Source: Hormiphora californensis | Lineage: Eukaryota > Ctenophora > Tentaculata > Cydippida > Pleurobrachiidae | DNA: 64,000 bases | Direction of reading: 5' to 3' | Assembly: GCA_020137815.1 (NCBI GenBank) | Contig: CM035353.1 | Location: 5,947,597-6,011,596 of the forward strand | Shown here: one piece after another, positions 37,741-49,790 of the stretch | How positions within the stretch are numbered: position 1 is the stretch's first letter | How the letters are laid out: every line of letters begins with the position of its first letter | The notes under the pieces: generated by a model | Database searches by the model: none | Told to the model about the DNA's origin: nothing | The model's input: only the letters and a program-made list of their open reading frames with translations | Made by a program: the position numbers and the translations under genes

Positions 37741-38477
37741 AAAAGCATATTAGCATAAATGGGTGATCAATAGATGACGTCCACTGTCCCGTGAGTAGGG
37801 GAGTGGGCCAGGGGGGGAGGTAGCCGGCGGACCTTACCTGGATGTTATGAGTAAGTCAAAGCTATAATTTAGTGAATATCCTCAAGCTCTCCATATGATA
37901 GTAAACACCTCCAACTGCTTCTGGATTGTTAGTTTTACTAATTTAATCTGTTTTTTTCGTTTTACAAATCCTCTAATGGGGGGAAAGGGTGGCTGTTCAC
38001 ACGGTTGGAAGCTGTCAATGTTAGGACCTAACTTGGTATAGGAGTCGTTTGTCATATGCTGTGGTACATTTAATATGGTAACCTCAACCAACCAATCGAC
38101 ACCGGCCTAAAATCAGAGGTCAAGGGACATACAAAGATAAGAGGGAGTGAGACGAGGAGAGGAGGAGAGAAGAGAGAGAGAGAGAGAGGGAGGGAGTGAC
38201 AGAGAGAGACAGAGAAGATAGGTATGGTCAAGCACGAGATCAGCACACGATCGAGCACGATTGTCGAGCACAAGGTACAGCACAAGGTCTGGAGCACGGT
38301 CGTTGGAGAAGGTTCAATATGAAGATGAACAGTTCCGACATTTTAATCTATTTTTCAACTCCGCGGCCACGGCTCATCAATGTGACTTCACTGATTTTGA
38401 TTTGCGCGTGTAATGTGCACTCCCTGGTTCGTTCGACCTGTGCACTACTGAACCATTCCGAGAGTATGCTCATACCG
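37741..38477. other. Interval with one possible minus-strand exon
   Basis: Between a good acceptor (CTCTGATTTTAG, read on the minus strand) and a weak donor GTAAAA, positions 37966-38106 hold a 47-codon stop-free stretch with an ordinary amino-acid mix (contains DWLVEVTILNV and PPFPPIRGF). No family is recognised and the flanking exons were not found. The rest is CT/GA-rich. Confidence 0.35.
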
Positions 38478-40500
38478 AGACGGGAGAGAGACAGAAAGAG
38501 GTAAACGAAAACAGAAAAAGTGGCGAAAAACGTCAAAAACATCTTGATAAAGTTGTTGAAAAACAGCCTTTCAAAACAAGGTTATCGAAGCGCGGCGCGG
38601 CGCGTATCAGATGCATCGCACAACAACAATAATCGCGACCCGCGTTATATGCCCAACGCGCGTCGCGTGCTTACGGTTTTGCATTTGGAAATAACAAGAG
38701 AGAGGAAGAAAGAGAGAAAGAAAAGAGGAAAGAGAAGGAAGAGAGGAAAAGAAGAGGGAAGGTAAAGAGAGAAAGAAAGGAGGAGAAGAGAAAGAGGGGA
38801 AAGAGAAGAGGGAAGGAGACAGAAGAGAGAAAGAGGAAGAGAAAGGAAGGAGGGAGAGAAGAAGAAGAGAAAGAGGAAGAGAAAGAGAAAGCGAAAGGAG
38901 AAAGAAAGGAATGAGAAAGAGAAAGAGAAGAGAAGAGAGAAAGAGAAAGGAGAAAAGAGAAAAGGAAAGAGAAATGAGAAAGAGAAGAGAAAGAGAAGAA
39001 GAGAAAGAGAGGAGAAGAGAAAGAGAAAGATAAAGATAGAAAGAAGAGGAAAAGAGGAAAGAGAAAGTAGAAAATTAGAAAGTGAGAAAGAGAAAGAGAA
39101 GAGAAAGAGGAAAAGAGAAAAGAAAGAGAAAGGAGAAAGAGAAAAGAGAAGAGAAAGAGAAGACCGAAGAAGAGAGAGAAGAGAAAGAGAAAAGAGAAGA
39201 GACAGAGAGAAGAGAAAGAGAAAGAGAAAAGAGAAAGAGAAGAGAAAAGAGAAAGAGGAAAGAGAAAGAGAATAGAGAAAAGAGAAAGAGAAAGAGGAAA
39301 GAGAAAGAGGAAGAGAAAGAGAAAGAGAAAGAGCAGAGAAAAGAAGAAAGAGGGAAAGACGAAAGAGAAGAGAAGAAAGGAGAGAAGAGAAGAGAAGAGA
39401 AAGAGAAGAGCAAGACGAAAGAGAAAGAGAAAGAGGGAAAAGAAAGAGGGGGGGAAGAGAAAGAGGAAGAGAAGAAAGAAGAAGAAAGAGAAAGAGGAAA
39501 GAGAAAGAGGAAAGAGGAAGAGGGAAAGAGAAGAGTAGAGGAAGAAGAGAAGAAAGAGAAGACAGAAAGAGGAAAGAGAAAGAGGGAAAGAGGAAGAATA
39601 AAGAAAGAGAAGAGAAGAGAAAGAGGAAGAGAAAAGAAAGGAAAGAGAAAGAGGAAAGAGAAGAAAAAGAAGAAAAGAGGAAAAGAGAAAGAGAAGAGAA
39701 AGAGTAAAGAGGAAAGAGAAAGAGAAGGAGAAGAAGAGAAGAGAAAGTATGGAAAGAGAAAAGAGAAAGAGAAAGGAAAGAGAAGGGAGAAAGAGAAGAA
39801 AAGAGAAAGGGAGAAAGAGAAAGAGAAAGAGAAAGAGAAAGAGAAAGAGAAAGAGAAAGAAGAAGAGGAAAGAGAAAGAGAAAGAGAAAGAAAAGAGAAA
39901 GGAGAAAGAAAGAAGGAGAGAGAAAGAAAGAGAAGAGAAAGAAAAGAGAAAGAGAGAGAAAGAGAAGAGAAAGAGAAAGCAGAGAAGAGAGAAGAGAAAG
40001 AGGAAAGAGAAGAGAAAGAGAAAGAGAAAGAGAAAGAGAAAGAGAAAGAGAATAAGGAAAGAGAAGAGAAGAATGAGAAGAGAAAGAGAAAGAGGAATAG
40101 AAGAGAGAAAGAAAAGAGAAAGGTAAGAAAGAGAAAGAGAAAGAGAAAGAGAAAGAGAAAGAGAAAGAGAAAGGGAGAAAGGAGAAAGAGAAAGAGAAGA
40201 GAAAAGAAGAGGAAAGAGGAAGAGAAAGAGAAAGAGAAAGAGAAAGAGAAAGAGAAAGAGAAAGAGAAAGAGAAAGAGAAAGAGAAAGATGGACAGACTG
40301 TCATGTAGCATGGCAAGCTCGCCAACGACCATCTTCTGCAGAATCAAAATCGTATGGTTTCACAGATCATGTGAAAACATAAATTTACCTGATGTCTTTA
40401 ATATTTAATACTTATATGAACTCTTTAGAAATATTGAGATATCAATGATATTATATTATCATAAAAGTGGTTTAACATTATGCTTATTGTGGATTATAGT
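38478..40500. repeat. Purine/pyrimidine block, copy 2, with 1.6-kb GAGAAA tract
   Basis: The same unique 5' and 3' segments as 34479-34682 and 35400-35570 enclose a GAGAAA/GAAAGA tract (38690-40290). Frames of 400-560 codons on both strands are pure Lys/Arg/Glu or Phe/Ser/Leu low complexity and not genes. Confidence 0.85.
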
Positions 40501-41839
40501 ATGTTACAGTTAAAACATAAAGAGGGACCAAAGTAAAGATAACATATCAAACGAAAATATATTTCACGTGAGGTTTCGAGCTACATATAATCAGGGGCTG
40601 TCTCTGAGACCGCAAAATTCATTGTGTGGTCCGCACAAAAGACTAGCAAATTTGGGTGGGTTGTACAAATAAGCACACTGAGCGCGCAAATGATGGAGTT
40701 TCGCCAATTTTTTTGTACTGTGGGATTCACAAGGCTTTCACCCTAGCTTTGTGAAAACCCGGTGGAAAACGGTTGATCACAAGTTGCAGTGATCTAAACC
40801 GCTGGGAACTTCATTTCATAGTGTATTTCATATTTGGTGGGTACGGCTCTTTATCCGCCTATCACTAAAAATGAGATAGAAACTCGAAAAAAAAATGTCT
40901 CATGAGTCATCCAAAATGTCCATTCTACCGATTCCCGGGTCGTTTGGGGTTCCAGGCCCAACCGTATGGGAGCCTATTGCCACATAAGTAAAAAAAGCCG
41001 GTTGATTTTTCGACCGGGTCATTTTGCGGTCTCACCAAGTATCACGTGATCTGATCACATGATCTGAGGTGTTGAAAATTGGACTTTTACAAGTAAACAT
41101 ATGAATCTGTCTCCCTCCCACTATTTTACATAACAATCTCACTGTGTGTGCACAGTTACACACAAAAGGGGGGGACCTTCCACCCTTCTGCTTCACAGGA
41201 CTGTGGAAAGGGCAGTGCTGATCAAACTGTAACATTTGCAACTAATTGATATCAAAGCAAAAATCACTCTACCCGACTAATTTCAATAGGCTGAATCACA
41301 TGAGCAACTTTTTAAAGATCTCAGAGGTCGATAAAGTGCTTAATTGTTATAATAGGGTCTAATTGATCTAAATTACAACTTCTCCCCTGAAAACGCTATG
41401 AAGTCGTTGAGGGCACTATACCCACTGACTTGGATACCCTGATTCACATGAGCATCTTTTCTAAGCTCTCAGAGATCGAGAAAGTGCTCTAATTGGGCCA
41501 ATTGACCAAAATAATTACCACTTTTCCCTGTAATCTCTAAAGTTCATTTGGAGACACTTACCCACTGATTTTGATACCCTGATTCACATGAACAGGGCAT
41601 GAGTATCTTTTAAAAGCTCTTATTTGTGGAAAAAGTGCTCTAATTGAGCGTAATTGGGTCTAATTGACCAGAATAATTAACATTTGACTCCTGTAGGGTG
41701 CCATCTCTCTCAAATCAGTGTGCTCACAGCTCAGTGTCGCCAAATAGTCAGGGCATATGATGACAAAATGAGGGCATAATTGTTATCAAGCTAATTCCAC
41801 TTCTAGTAGGCTCTAATGGCAATTTCTCATTTGCGGCAT

Positions 41840-42375
41840 ACGGCGTCTAGACGGCGTCGCAACGCCGTCTAGACGGCGTCTAGACGGTATACCGTCTGGA
41901 CGGGTTTCGGTTGAAATCAGCTAAAAACGGTACCGAAATTGCTTGAGACGGGTTATAGACGGTATCAGACGGTCTCAGACGGTTATGACGGTTAGACGGT
42001 GTTGCGACGGTATCAGACGGTCTCTAGACGGTGTCTAGACGGTACCGTCCCGGGTCTGGACGGCGTCTGGACGGTGTCTAGACGGTATCCGTCCGAAATT
42101 GAGACGGCACAGTCTGAAAATGTATCAGACGTTGAGACGGACTTTTAGAACTCCGTCTGTATTTCAGACGGAGTTTTAAAAGTACGTCTCAAAGCAGTCT
42201 AAAGGAAAATCGATGAAAGTACCGTCTAGACAAGTCTCAACTGAAACCGGTCAACATACCGTCTAAACAACGTTTAGACAACGTCTAAACAGAATCTCGC
42301 GATTCAGTTTCAAATACCGTCTAGACAACTTCTCCAGCAATTTCGATACGAATACCGTCTAAACAACGTCTAGTG
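41840..42375. repeat. Helically spaced GACGG / CCGTC array
   Basis: ACGG occurs about twenty times between 41840 and 42104, with most spacings 9-11 bases or twice that (for example 41948, 41959, 41969, 41979, 41988, 41996, 42007, 42017, 42028, 42039). The 12-base palindrome CCGTCTAGACGG is frequent. After about 42130 the motif mostly reads in the opposite orientation (CCGTCTA). Confidence 0.85.
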
Positions 42376-42412
42376 CACTATAGTGGGGGTAGGTGCGGAA
42401 ATTAAGTCTCTA

Positions 42413-42866
42413 TCTCATCTGGTTAATTAGATAATTGGATAATTAGATGAGCAGGAGATGGGCATAACCGTTTTTTGGCTATACGGCTATATATATCCAC
42501 TCTGGAGTGGTTTAAAGACTTTTCACTGGTGCCATTTTGTTCAGAAGAAAAAGTTAATCTAAGAGTTGTGAAGAAATTTATGGTCTATCTCTAACCGTTC
42601 TGTGGATATTTGCGGTCAAAGTATGCCAATGTACTCGAAAATTAGCCTAAAATGCCAAAAAATGATAGTACATTGGCATACTTGACCGCAATATCCACAG
42701 AACGGTTAGAGATAGACCATAAAGTTCTTCACAACTCTTAGATTAACTTTTTCTTCTGAACAAAATGGCACCAGTGAAAAGTCTCTAAAACCATCCAGAG
42801 TTGCTATAGCCAAAAACGGTTATACACATCTCCCTCTCTAATTATCCAATTATCTAATTAACCTCT
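42413..42866. repeat. Palindrome nested in the 3.6-kb foldback
   Basis: Arms of about 200 bases are near-perfect reverse complements. The segment ATAACCGTTTTT.GGCTATA resembles the inner part of the foldback at 3802-4813, so the two belong to related families. Confidence 0.8.
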
Positions 42867-44187
42867 ACTCCTTTCTTAACCTCTACTCCTTTCTTAACCC
42901 CTGTTTTGGTTTTCGCCAGAAGGGTAAAAACATGGGTAAAAAGGCGTGGCCGAAAAAGCCAACTTCTCATTGATAAAACCGCGGCCAATTTTTTTGGTGG
43001 TTAGAGCCTACTAGAAGTAGAATTAGCTTGATAACAATTATGTCCTTTTTCAGCATTTTTTGGCATCATTAGCCCTGACTAAAATGAACTTATGAACTTA
43101 TGAAAGTGGTAATTATTTGGTCAATTGGACCCAATTAGACACTTTATCGATCTCTGAGAGCTAGAAAATATGCTCATGTGAATCAGGGTATCCAAGTCAG
43201 TGGGTATAGTGCCCTCATACGACTTCATAGCGTTTTCAGGGGAGAAGTTGTAATTTAGATCAATTAGACCTCATTATAACCAATTAGAGCACTTATCGAC
43301 CTCTGAGAGCTTTAAAAAGATGCTCAGTGGAATCAGGGTATCCAAGTCAGTGGGTATAGTGCCCTCATACGAATTCATAGCGTTTTCATGGGAGAAGTTG
43401 TGATTTAGATCAATTAGACCCTATTATAAACAATTAGAGCACTTTATCGACCTCTGAGAGCTTTAAAAAGTTGCCCATGTGATTCAGCCTATTGAAATTA
43501 GTCGGGTAGAGTGATTTTTGCTTTGATATCAATTAGTTGCAAATGTTTACAGTTTGATCAGCACTGCCCTTGGTCCACAGTCCTGTGAAGCAGAAGGGTG
43601 GAAGGTCCCCCCTTTTGTGTGTAACTGTGCACACACAGTGAGATTATAGTTAGAATAGTGGGAGGGAGAGAGATTCATATGTTTACTTGTAAAAGTCCAA
43701 TTTTCAACACCTCAGATCATGTGATCAGATCACGTGATACTTGGTGAGACCGCAAAAAGACCCGGTCGAAAATCAACCGGCTTTTTTTACTATGTGGCAA
43801 TAGGCTCCCAGAGGTTGGGCCTGGAACCCCAAACGACCCGGGACGGTAGAATGGACGATTTGGACCATGAGACGATTTTTTTCGAGTTTCTATCTCAATT
43901 TTTAGTGATAGGCGGATAAAGAGCCGTACCCCACCAAATATGAAATACACTATGAAATGAAGTTCCCAGCGGTTTAGATCACTGCAAATCTTGTGATCAA
44001 CCGTTTTCCACCGGGTTTTCACTAAGCAGTAGGTGAAAGCCTTGTGAATCCCACAGTACAAAAAAATTGGCGAAACTCCATCATTTGCGCGCTCAGTGTG
44101 CTTATTTTTACAACCCACCCAAATTTGCTAGTCTTTTGTGCGGACCACACAACGAATTTTGCGGTCTCAGAGACAGCCCCTGATAAT

Positions 44188-44998
44188 ATCTGCAAAGATT
44201 ATACAGAAGATGGTATCATAAGTATTATATTGGTAAGATTAAAAAATGAATGCTATAACAACCCTAGGCCTATACAGGGTGTCCCATATATTCTGTGGGT
44301 CGGTTGGCGAGCTGTCACGCAAAAACGGTGATAGTTGTGTGAAAACAAACTACGGGAGTGTGCTGGATTAATTCCTTCCTAACTGATGGCTTTGTTTTTA
44401 AATTACATTTCAAAAGTTCATTTTTCATGAATGAACATTCCTGTCATTCATTCGTGAATTCTGAAATATTGTTTACCTTGAGTAAAAAACTTTTCTTTGG
44501 CTCGAAATTATCTTTCCAATGAGCACCATAAAAATCAAATTGAAGCACCGGATCGCATGGCAGGTGGGAAAATGCAAATGCATGATTTTGGTCATTCCTG
44601 CGACTTTCAATCAGCTGTATCACCGCTACTTTCAGTTCAATCCTTTTAAAAGTTTGGGTGAACATTGGTGAAGATAAGATCTTTGCTCACAAGAAAAATC
44701 AAGGTCAAAACTCAAAGTTCATTTTTCATTTTTGGTAGTTCATTCCACTCATTCAGGAACAAACATAATATGCTGCATATGCGCTGCTTGTTAGGGTAGT
44801 TATATAACTGATTGTTAACCTGATTGTGGCCTGAGTTTTAATTAGGCGACTCGATGGCGTACTGCTATAACAGTGTCCAATAGTTATTTTTCTCATATTT
44901 CATTTACCTTGTGAACATGTACAAGGGCCGCTGATCCTTGATTGCCCAAGAAAATTGTAAGCCTAAAATACTACAAGCACTTGCCTAATTTTCTAGAC
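44188..44998. other. Upstream region of the DEG/ENaC gene
   Basis: It contains a TACAGGGTGTCCCATA transposon-end fragment near 44272, otherwise AT-rich. A stretch ending in ATTG|GTAAGA near 44232 has donor-like sequence but no supported exon. Confidence 0.35.
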
Positions 44999-46828
44999 AT
45001 GGTTGTTCTAAATTCATTTCCATGGAATGAAAGGGAAAATGCAGATAACCCTATGATTGAGGCCGGGGCTCCCTCTCGTCCCGGGACGGCGCTCGGCGAT
45101 CAAGACCCTTTTCTGTTCGGATTCCAGGACCTCGCCAGCGATTATGTACAGGTGTTGGCGGAGAGAGCCCGGCCACGATGGTGTAAGATCCTTTGGTGGG
45201 TTTTAGTCGTTGTACTGGGAGCTTTGTCCATCGTTATGGTGTATGAACTGTTGAGTGACTACTTCGCTTTCGAATCATTCAACACGGCGTCAACTACCTG
45301 GACTAATAAGCTAGTTCTTCCCGCCATCACCATTTGTAGTACAAATTTCATCAACTACACCGCCTTGGAACCGGATCTAGTTAACTTCGGGGATACAGGA
45401 CAGTTCAAGTATGTTGTGACACAGATTGAAAAACGGGTTGCTCAGGGCCGGAATCCTAGTAACCTCAAAGCACTGGATGCGTATAAATTTGTTAGTGCGT
45501 TTGAGGACCATGTCGGGTCCATCGATTACGTATACGCAAACGACCTGCACGGAACCTTTGTGGGAGAGTACGATTACACTTTTTCTGGTTTTGGGAAAAT
45601 CATAGATTACAAGGAGTGGAACAAACTGCAGGGGATGACTCAGATGGGGAGGTGTTTGGAAATTAATGACGATAACAGTTTTTATCAGACGTTTTACAGT
45701 GATTCTGCAGGTTTTACCATCGATGCCAGCGCAAACCTAGCCGATTATCTTTTTTCAACACGGACACAGGGGTTCAAGGTGTTCCTGCGAAGCCATGACG
45801 AAACAGTGATGATAGACCAGGGTGGATTTCTTGTTCAACCCGGAACAGAAACTTTCTTCAAGATCTCCGCTAAAAAGGCACTGCGATTGGGCTCACCTTG
45901 GGGGACGTGCCAGAACGTGCCCAGTGCATACTCCAAGCACGGAAATGAATCCAATCCTCACTACGAGACGGTTCGGGAGTGTCTTCAGCGACAAAGAATT
46001 GAACTTTACGCTACGGAGTGTGGTTGTATGCCGTGGTACTTTGTGAGTAGGATGAAAACACAAGATAAGCGAGAAGTCCTTGATGAGCTGATAGAGAAGA
46101 TTGTCGCGGCCGAACACGATAACACTACGGAAGATCATGAACACCATGACAGAAAACGAAGCCAGTTCTGGAACACCGTACCAAAACAATATGGTGACGG
46201 AATGAAGGCAACAGTAAAAGGGGACGAGGATCATGGTATCATGCGAAAGAGGGATCAGACAGGTGAATTAGATGCCACAACCCAAGACACTTTCTACATC
46301 ACAGCAACATCAGCCACACCCTTCTGGTCAGAAATCACGTACAACAAATATACCTGTTCCTACGCTCAGCTCCTCATATGTGAGGCTTTCATAGAGGAGG
46401 AAATCTCTAACGGGCACATCGAACTCGAGGATTGCCCTGAGCCGTGTGAGTATTTTGAGTGGGATGCTGAGGTCGCATCCTCCAGTTTTCCGGCCACAGA
46501 AAAGTACTACAACGAATACATTAAAGACCACTGGTACATCGAGGCAAACACCTCCTACAGCTATGCACAAGAAAACCTCGCAAGAATTCACATATACTAT
46601 GATAGTCTTAAGACAACTACCAACGAACAGGTGAAGGCGTACGAAATTCAAAATTTTATCGGTGAGTTTGGTGGTGCCGTGGACATGTTTATTGGGTTCT
46701 CTTTCTTCACTATCTTTCAACTCATAGAGATTGGTGTTGCGTTCTGCTTTTATAATTGCTATCAGCGAAACAAATCCGCTAAAGATAGAATAGTAGTTAC
46801 TCCAGCTCCCAAGGTATATGCAGCTTGA
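44999..46828 (+). CDS. DEG/ENaC/ASIC-family sodium channel subunit, intronless
   Basis: A 609-residue subunit of a trimeric, amiloride-type cation channel. TM1 is at about residues 64-84 (LWWVLVVVLGALSIVMVY), followed by the family segment LPAITICSTN. The large extracellular domain carries the usual Cys pairs (GTCQNVPSAYSKHGN, ECGCMPWYF, CEAFIEEEI, DCPEPCEYF). TM2 contains the GxS filter as GFS (566-568) within GAVDMFIGFSFFTIF, preceded by IGEFGG. The start is the ATG at 44999; the frame extends 19 codons upstream without another ATG. A poly(A) signal AATAAA lies at about 46973. The gating ligand cannot be predicted: ASIC, peptide-gated and degenerin types share these motifs. A residue stretch of about 90 between CMPWYF and the last Cys cluster is Lys/Glu/His-rich and looks lineage-specific. 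Confidence 0.93.
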   Translation: MVVLNSFPWNERENADNPMIEAGAPSRPGTALGDQDPFLFGFQDLASDYVQVLAERARPRWCKILWWVLVVVLGALSIVMVYELLSDYFAFESFNTASTTWTNKLVLPAITICSTNFINYTALEPDLVNFGDTGQFKYVVTQIEKRVAQGRNPSNLKALDAYKFVSAFEDHVGSIDYVYANDLHGTFVGEYDYTFSGFGKIIDYKEWNKLQGMTQMGRCLEINDDNSFYQTFYSDSAGFTIDASANLADYLFSTRTQGFKVFLRSHDETVMIDQGGFLVQPGTETFFKISAKKALRLGSPWGTCQNVPSAYSKHGNESNPHYETVRECLQRQRIELYATECGCMPWYFVSRMKTQDKREVLDELIEKIVAAEHDNTTEDHEHHDRKRSQFWNTVPKQYGDGMKATVKGDEDHGIMRKRDQTGELDATTQDTFYITATSATPFWSEITYNKYTCSYAQLLICEAFIEEEISNGHIELEDCPEPCEYFEWDAEVASSSFPATEKYYNEYIKDHWYIEANTSYSYAQENLARIHIYYDSLKTTTNEQVKAYEIQNFIGEFGGAVDMFIGFSFFTIFQLIEIGVAFCFYNCYQRNKSAKDRIVVTPAPKVYAA

Positions 46829-47608
46829 TTCAAAAAGAGGGGGAAATCAGTAACTCAGAATACTGAACATTGCCAATCAGAACAGGTACAAACATTTAAA
46901 ACTATATGCAGAATACTTTTAAATCACTTGTATTTGAAATATTTAAATCGATTTTGATACAATTTTCATTCAATAAACGTGTCTCTGATTTATTTAACGC
47001 GTCTCGGGCCTGGTTTGTATGTCATTTCTCACAGCTGTACCTGTACAATGCTGGTTTCCTTTACTCAACACCATACAAAACCACACCGCTCACCTGGCCC
47101 GGCCCCCTTTATTATTTACTCTTGCCCTCCGGTCCCTAATGGAGAGTGAGTTTGAGGAATTCTTTACTTCTCTCACCCACTACGATCAACTCCTACACAG
47201 TGGTCCTTCTCAGCCCTCTCATCCAGGGGACCTCTGACGTTATCCTCGCCCGCCTCTTCAACTACAAACTTCCTTATGATGTGTCTTATGATTCAAGGTA
47301 AGATGCACGTCAACCACGAAACCATTGCACAACTTTCGTTTTTCGATTCATTTTCCCCTGCATCTTAGTGCCACCTTGATTGAATTGTGGAACAAATTGT
47401 GTTATACTTGACTATGTGGTCGAGGAATAATACAATATTTTGTTGCAAATGATGCCCCTGATTTGACATGTTCCCTTCGGCCCGGTGAGAGCTTACGTGA
47501 GCCCGAACGACAGACTGCGTGGCAACCACTGATCAGGGAACTATAATATAGGACAAAAGGAGATCCTGCGCCTTTAGTCGTGTCAGCATCATATCAGCCA
47601 CTGCACCG
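46829..47608 (+). other. DEG/ENaC 3' region and a possible exon
   Basis: The 3' UTR has AATAAA at about 46973. At 47201-47297 a 97-base stop-free stretch (contains FNYKLPYDVSYDSR) sits between a CACAG acceptor and an AAG|GTAAGA donor. I recognise no family. It may be a remnant. Confidence 0.4.
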
Positions 47609-47755
47609 ATTTCCAATTATGTTATTGTTTACTTATAGTGTTCGCCCAATTATAGCACAATGTCTAGAGGATTGGCCGTTGGGATTATTTTTCCTGTTAT
47701 ATTCTGATTGGGTTTTGAATTCCAACACTAAGTAAACAATAACATAATTGGAAAT
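47609..47755. repeat. 147-bp element with 27-bp perfect TIRs
   Basis: ATTTCCAATTATGTTATTGT (continuing to TTTACTTA) is mirrored exactly at 47729-47755. Confidence 0.85.
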
Positions 47756-47865
47756 GGAATTCCAGAACTAGTGTACCCCGGCCCCATTCCCAAACATTAT
47801 TTGTTTACTTAGTCGCATAACCCAATTTGATAGCTATAAATTCTCTCTCTCTCCCTCCTGGCCTA

Positions 47866-48773
47866 ATATTAGAGTGATTCATAATGATTTTCAATTGCGA
47901 TTTTTTTTGCTTCATGTTCATCGGGGCAATAAAATTTTTATAGGACCTTGTTCCTGACACAATTTCGGTCTCCTAACATCCTTGGTGAAGATCTGACGAA
48001 CTTTTTTCCCAAGGCTACACCCCATTTTCTAGTGTTTGACCATACTACCGGTCTCACTTTCCAAAAAATCGTCAAAATGCAAGCAAAAATTTTGGAAAAC
48101 GACCTACTTTACTCATGAAGTAGTCCATTCTATCAGTTGTCATCGCAAACAACCGAATTTGAGCCAAAAAAGTTGCGGGATTGGAGTAGGGGGCTAATAA
48201 TTGCTCGAAATATGGCCCCAAAAGCGAGAAAAATTTGCCCGTTTTTGTGCGACTTTTTTCAACTTCAATTTTAGACCCTCTAAGACACTCAAAACCACCA
48301 AATAACTTCAGGGTTATATAGAGCATGGTTTAATTCATATTTTGAGCGCTAAATATTGACAAAAGACCGACTAGGTCCCGAGCCACAGCAATTCAAAGTG
48401 AAAAAAGGGCTTTTTGACTGAATTCTAAAAATAGCCCACAAAATCAAGGGTGAAAATCGGATGAACTTGATTTTCCTCAAATATCCCCAAAAGAGGTTAT
48501 TCTAGCCCTACAAGGAGCCCTGAGTCGATCTGTATCTGTTTACGGCTCCTACAAGGCTAACATCGAGACCTGAATTTTGTGCACGTAGACCGCAAAAAAG
48601 CCTAACTTCAGAAATTGCCTGTCACCGGTTACGTAAAACCATCCTGAACTTCAAACATGGTCGATGGGTTCTAAAATTGTCCAAACTAATCGCTCCTGTA
48701 AAAAATTTTGGTCCCCAGTGTCTATGTGCACTCAAAAAGAGCGATTGAAAATCATTATGAATCACCCTAATAT
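47866..48773. mobile_element. 908-bp non-autonomous TIR element
   Basis: ATATTAG(A/G)GTGATTCATAA followed by TGATTTTCAAT is mirrored at the right end, about 33 bases with two or three mismatches. The interior has no transposase frame. TA next to the ends suggests Tc1/mariner-type insertion. Confidence 0.75.

Positions 48774-49790
<1,017 letters not shown>

Larger units (their letters stand above)
40592..44182. mobile_element. 3.6-kb foldback element
   Basis: The termini CAGGGGCTGTCTCTGAGACC and its reverse complement begin arms of about 1.2 kb each (to about 41830 and from about 43000). ATAAT flanks both ends (40587-40591 and 44183-44187). The centre holds a GACGG array (41840-42375) and a second palindrome (42413-42866). 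No transposase frame was found. CAGGGG ends resemble hAT termini, but the 5-base flank repeat does not fit hAT well. Confidence 0.85.

Noticed and set aside
38671-40347. Open frames of 400-560 codons on both strands
   Set aside because: They are pure GAGAAA low complexity (Phe/Ser/Leu or Lys/Arg/Glu only) with no motif, and they arise automatically in such tracts.
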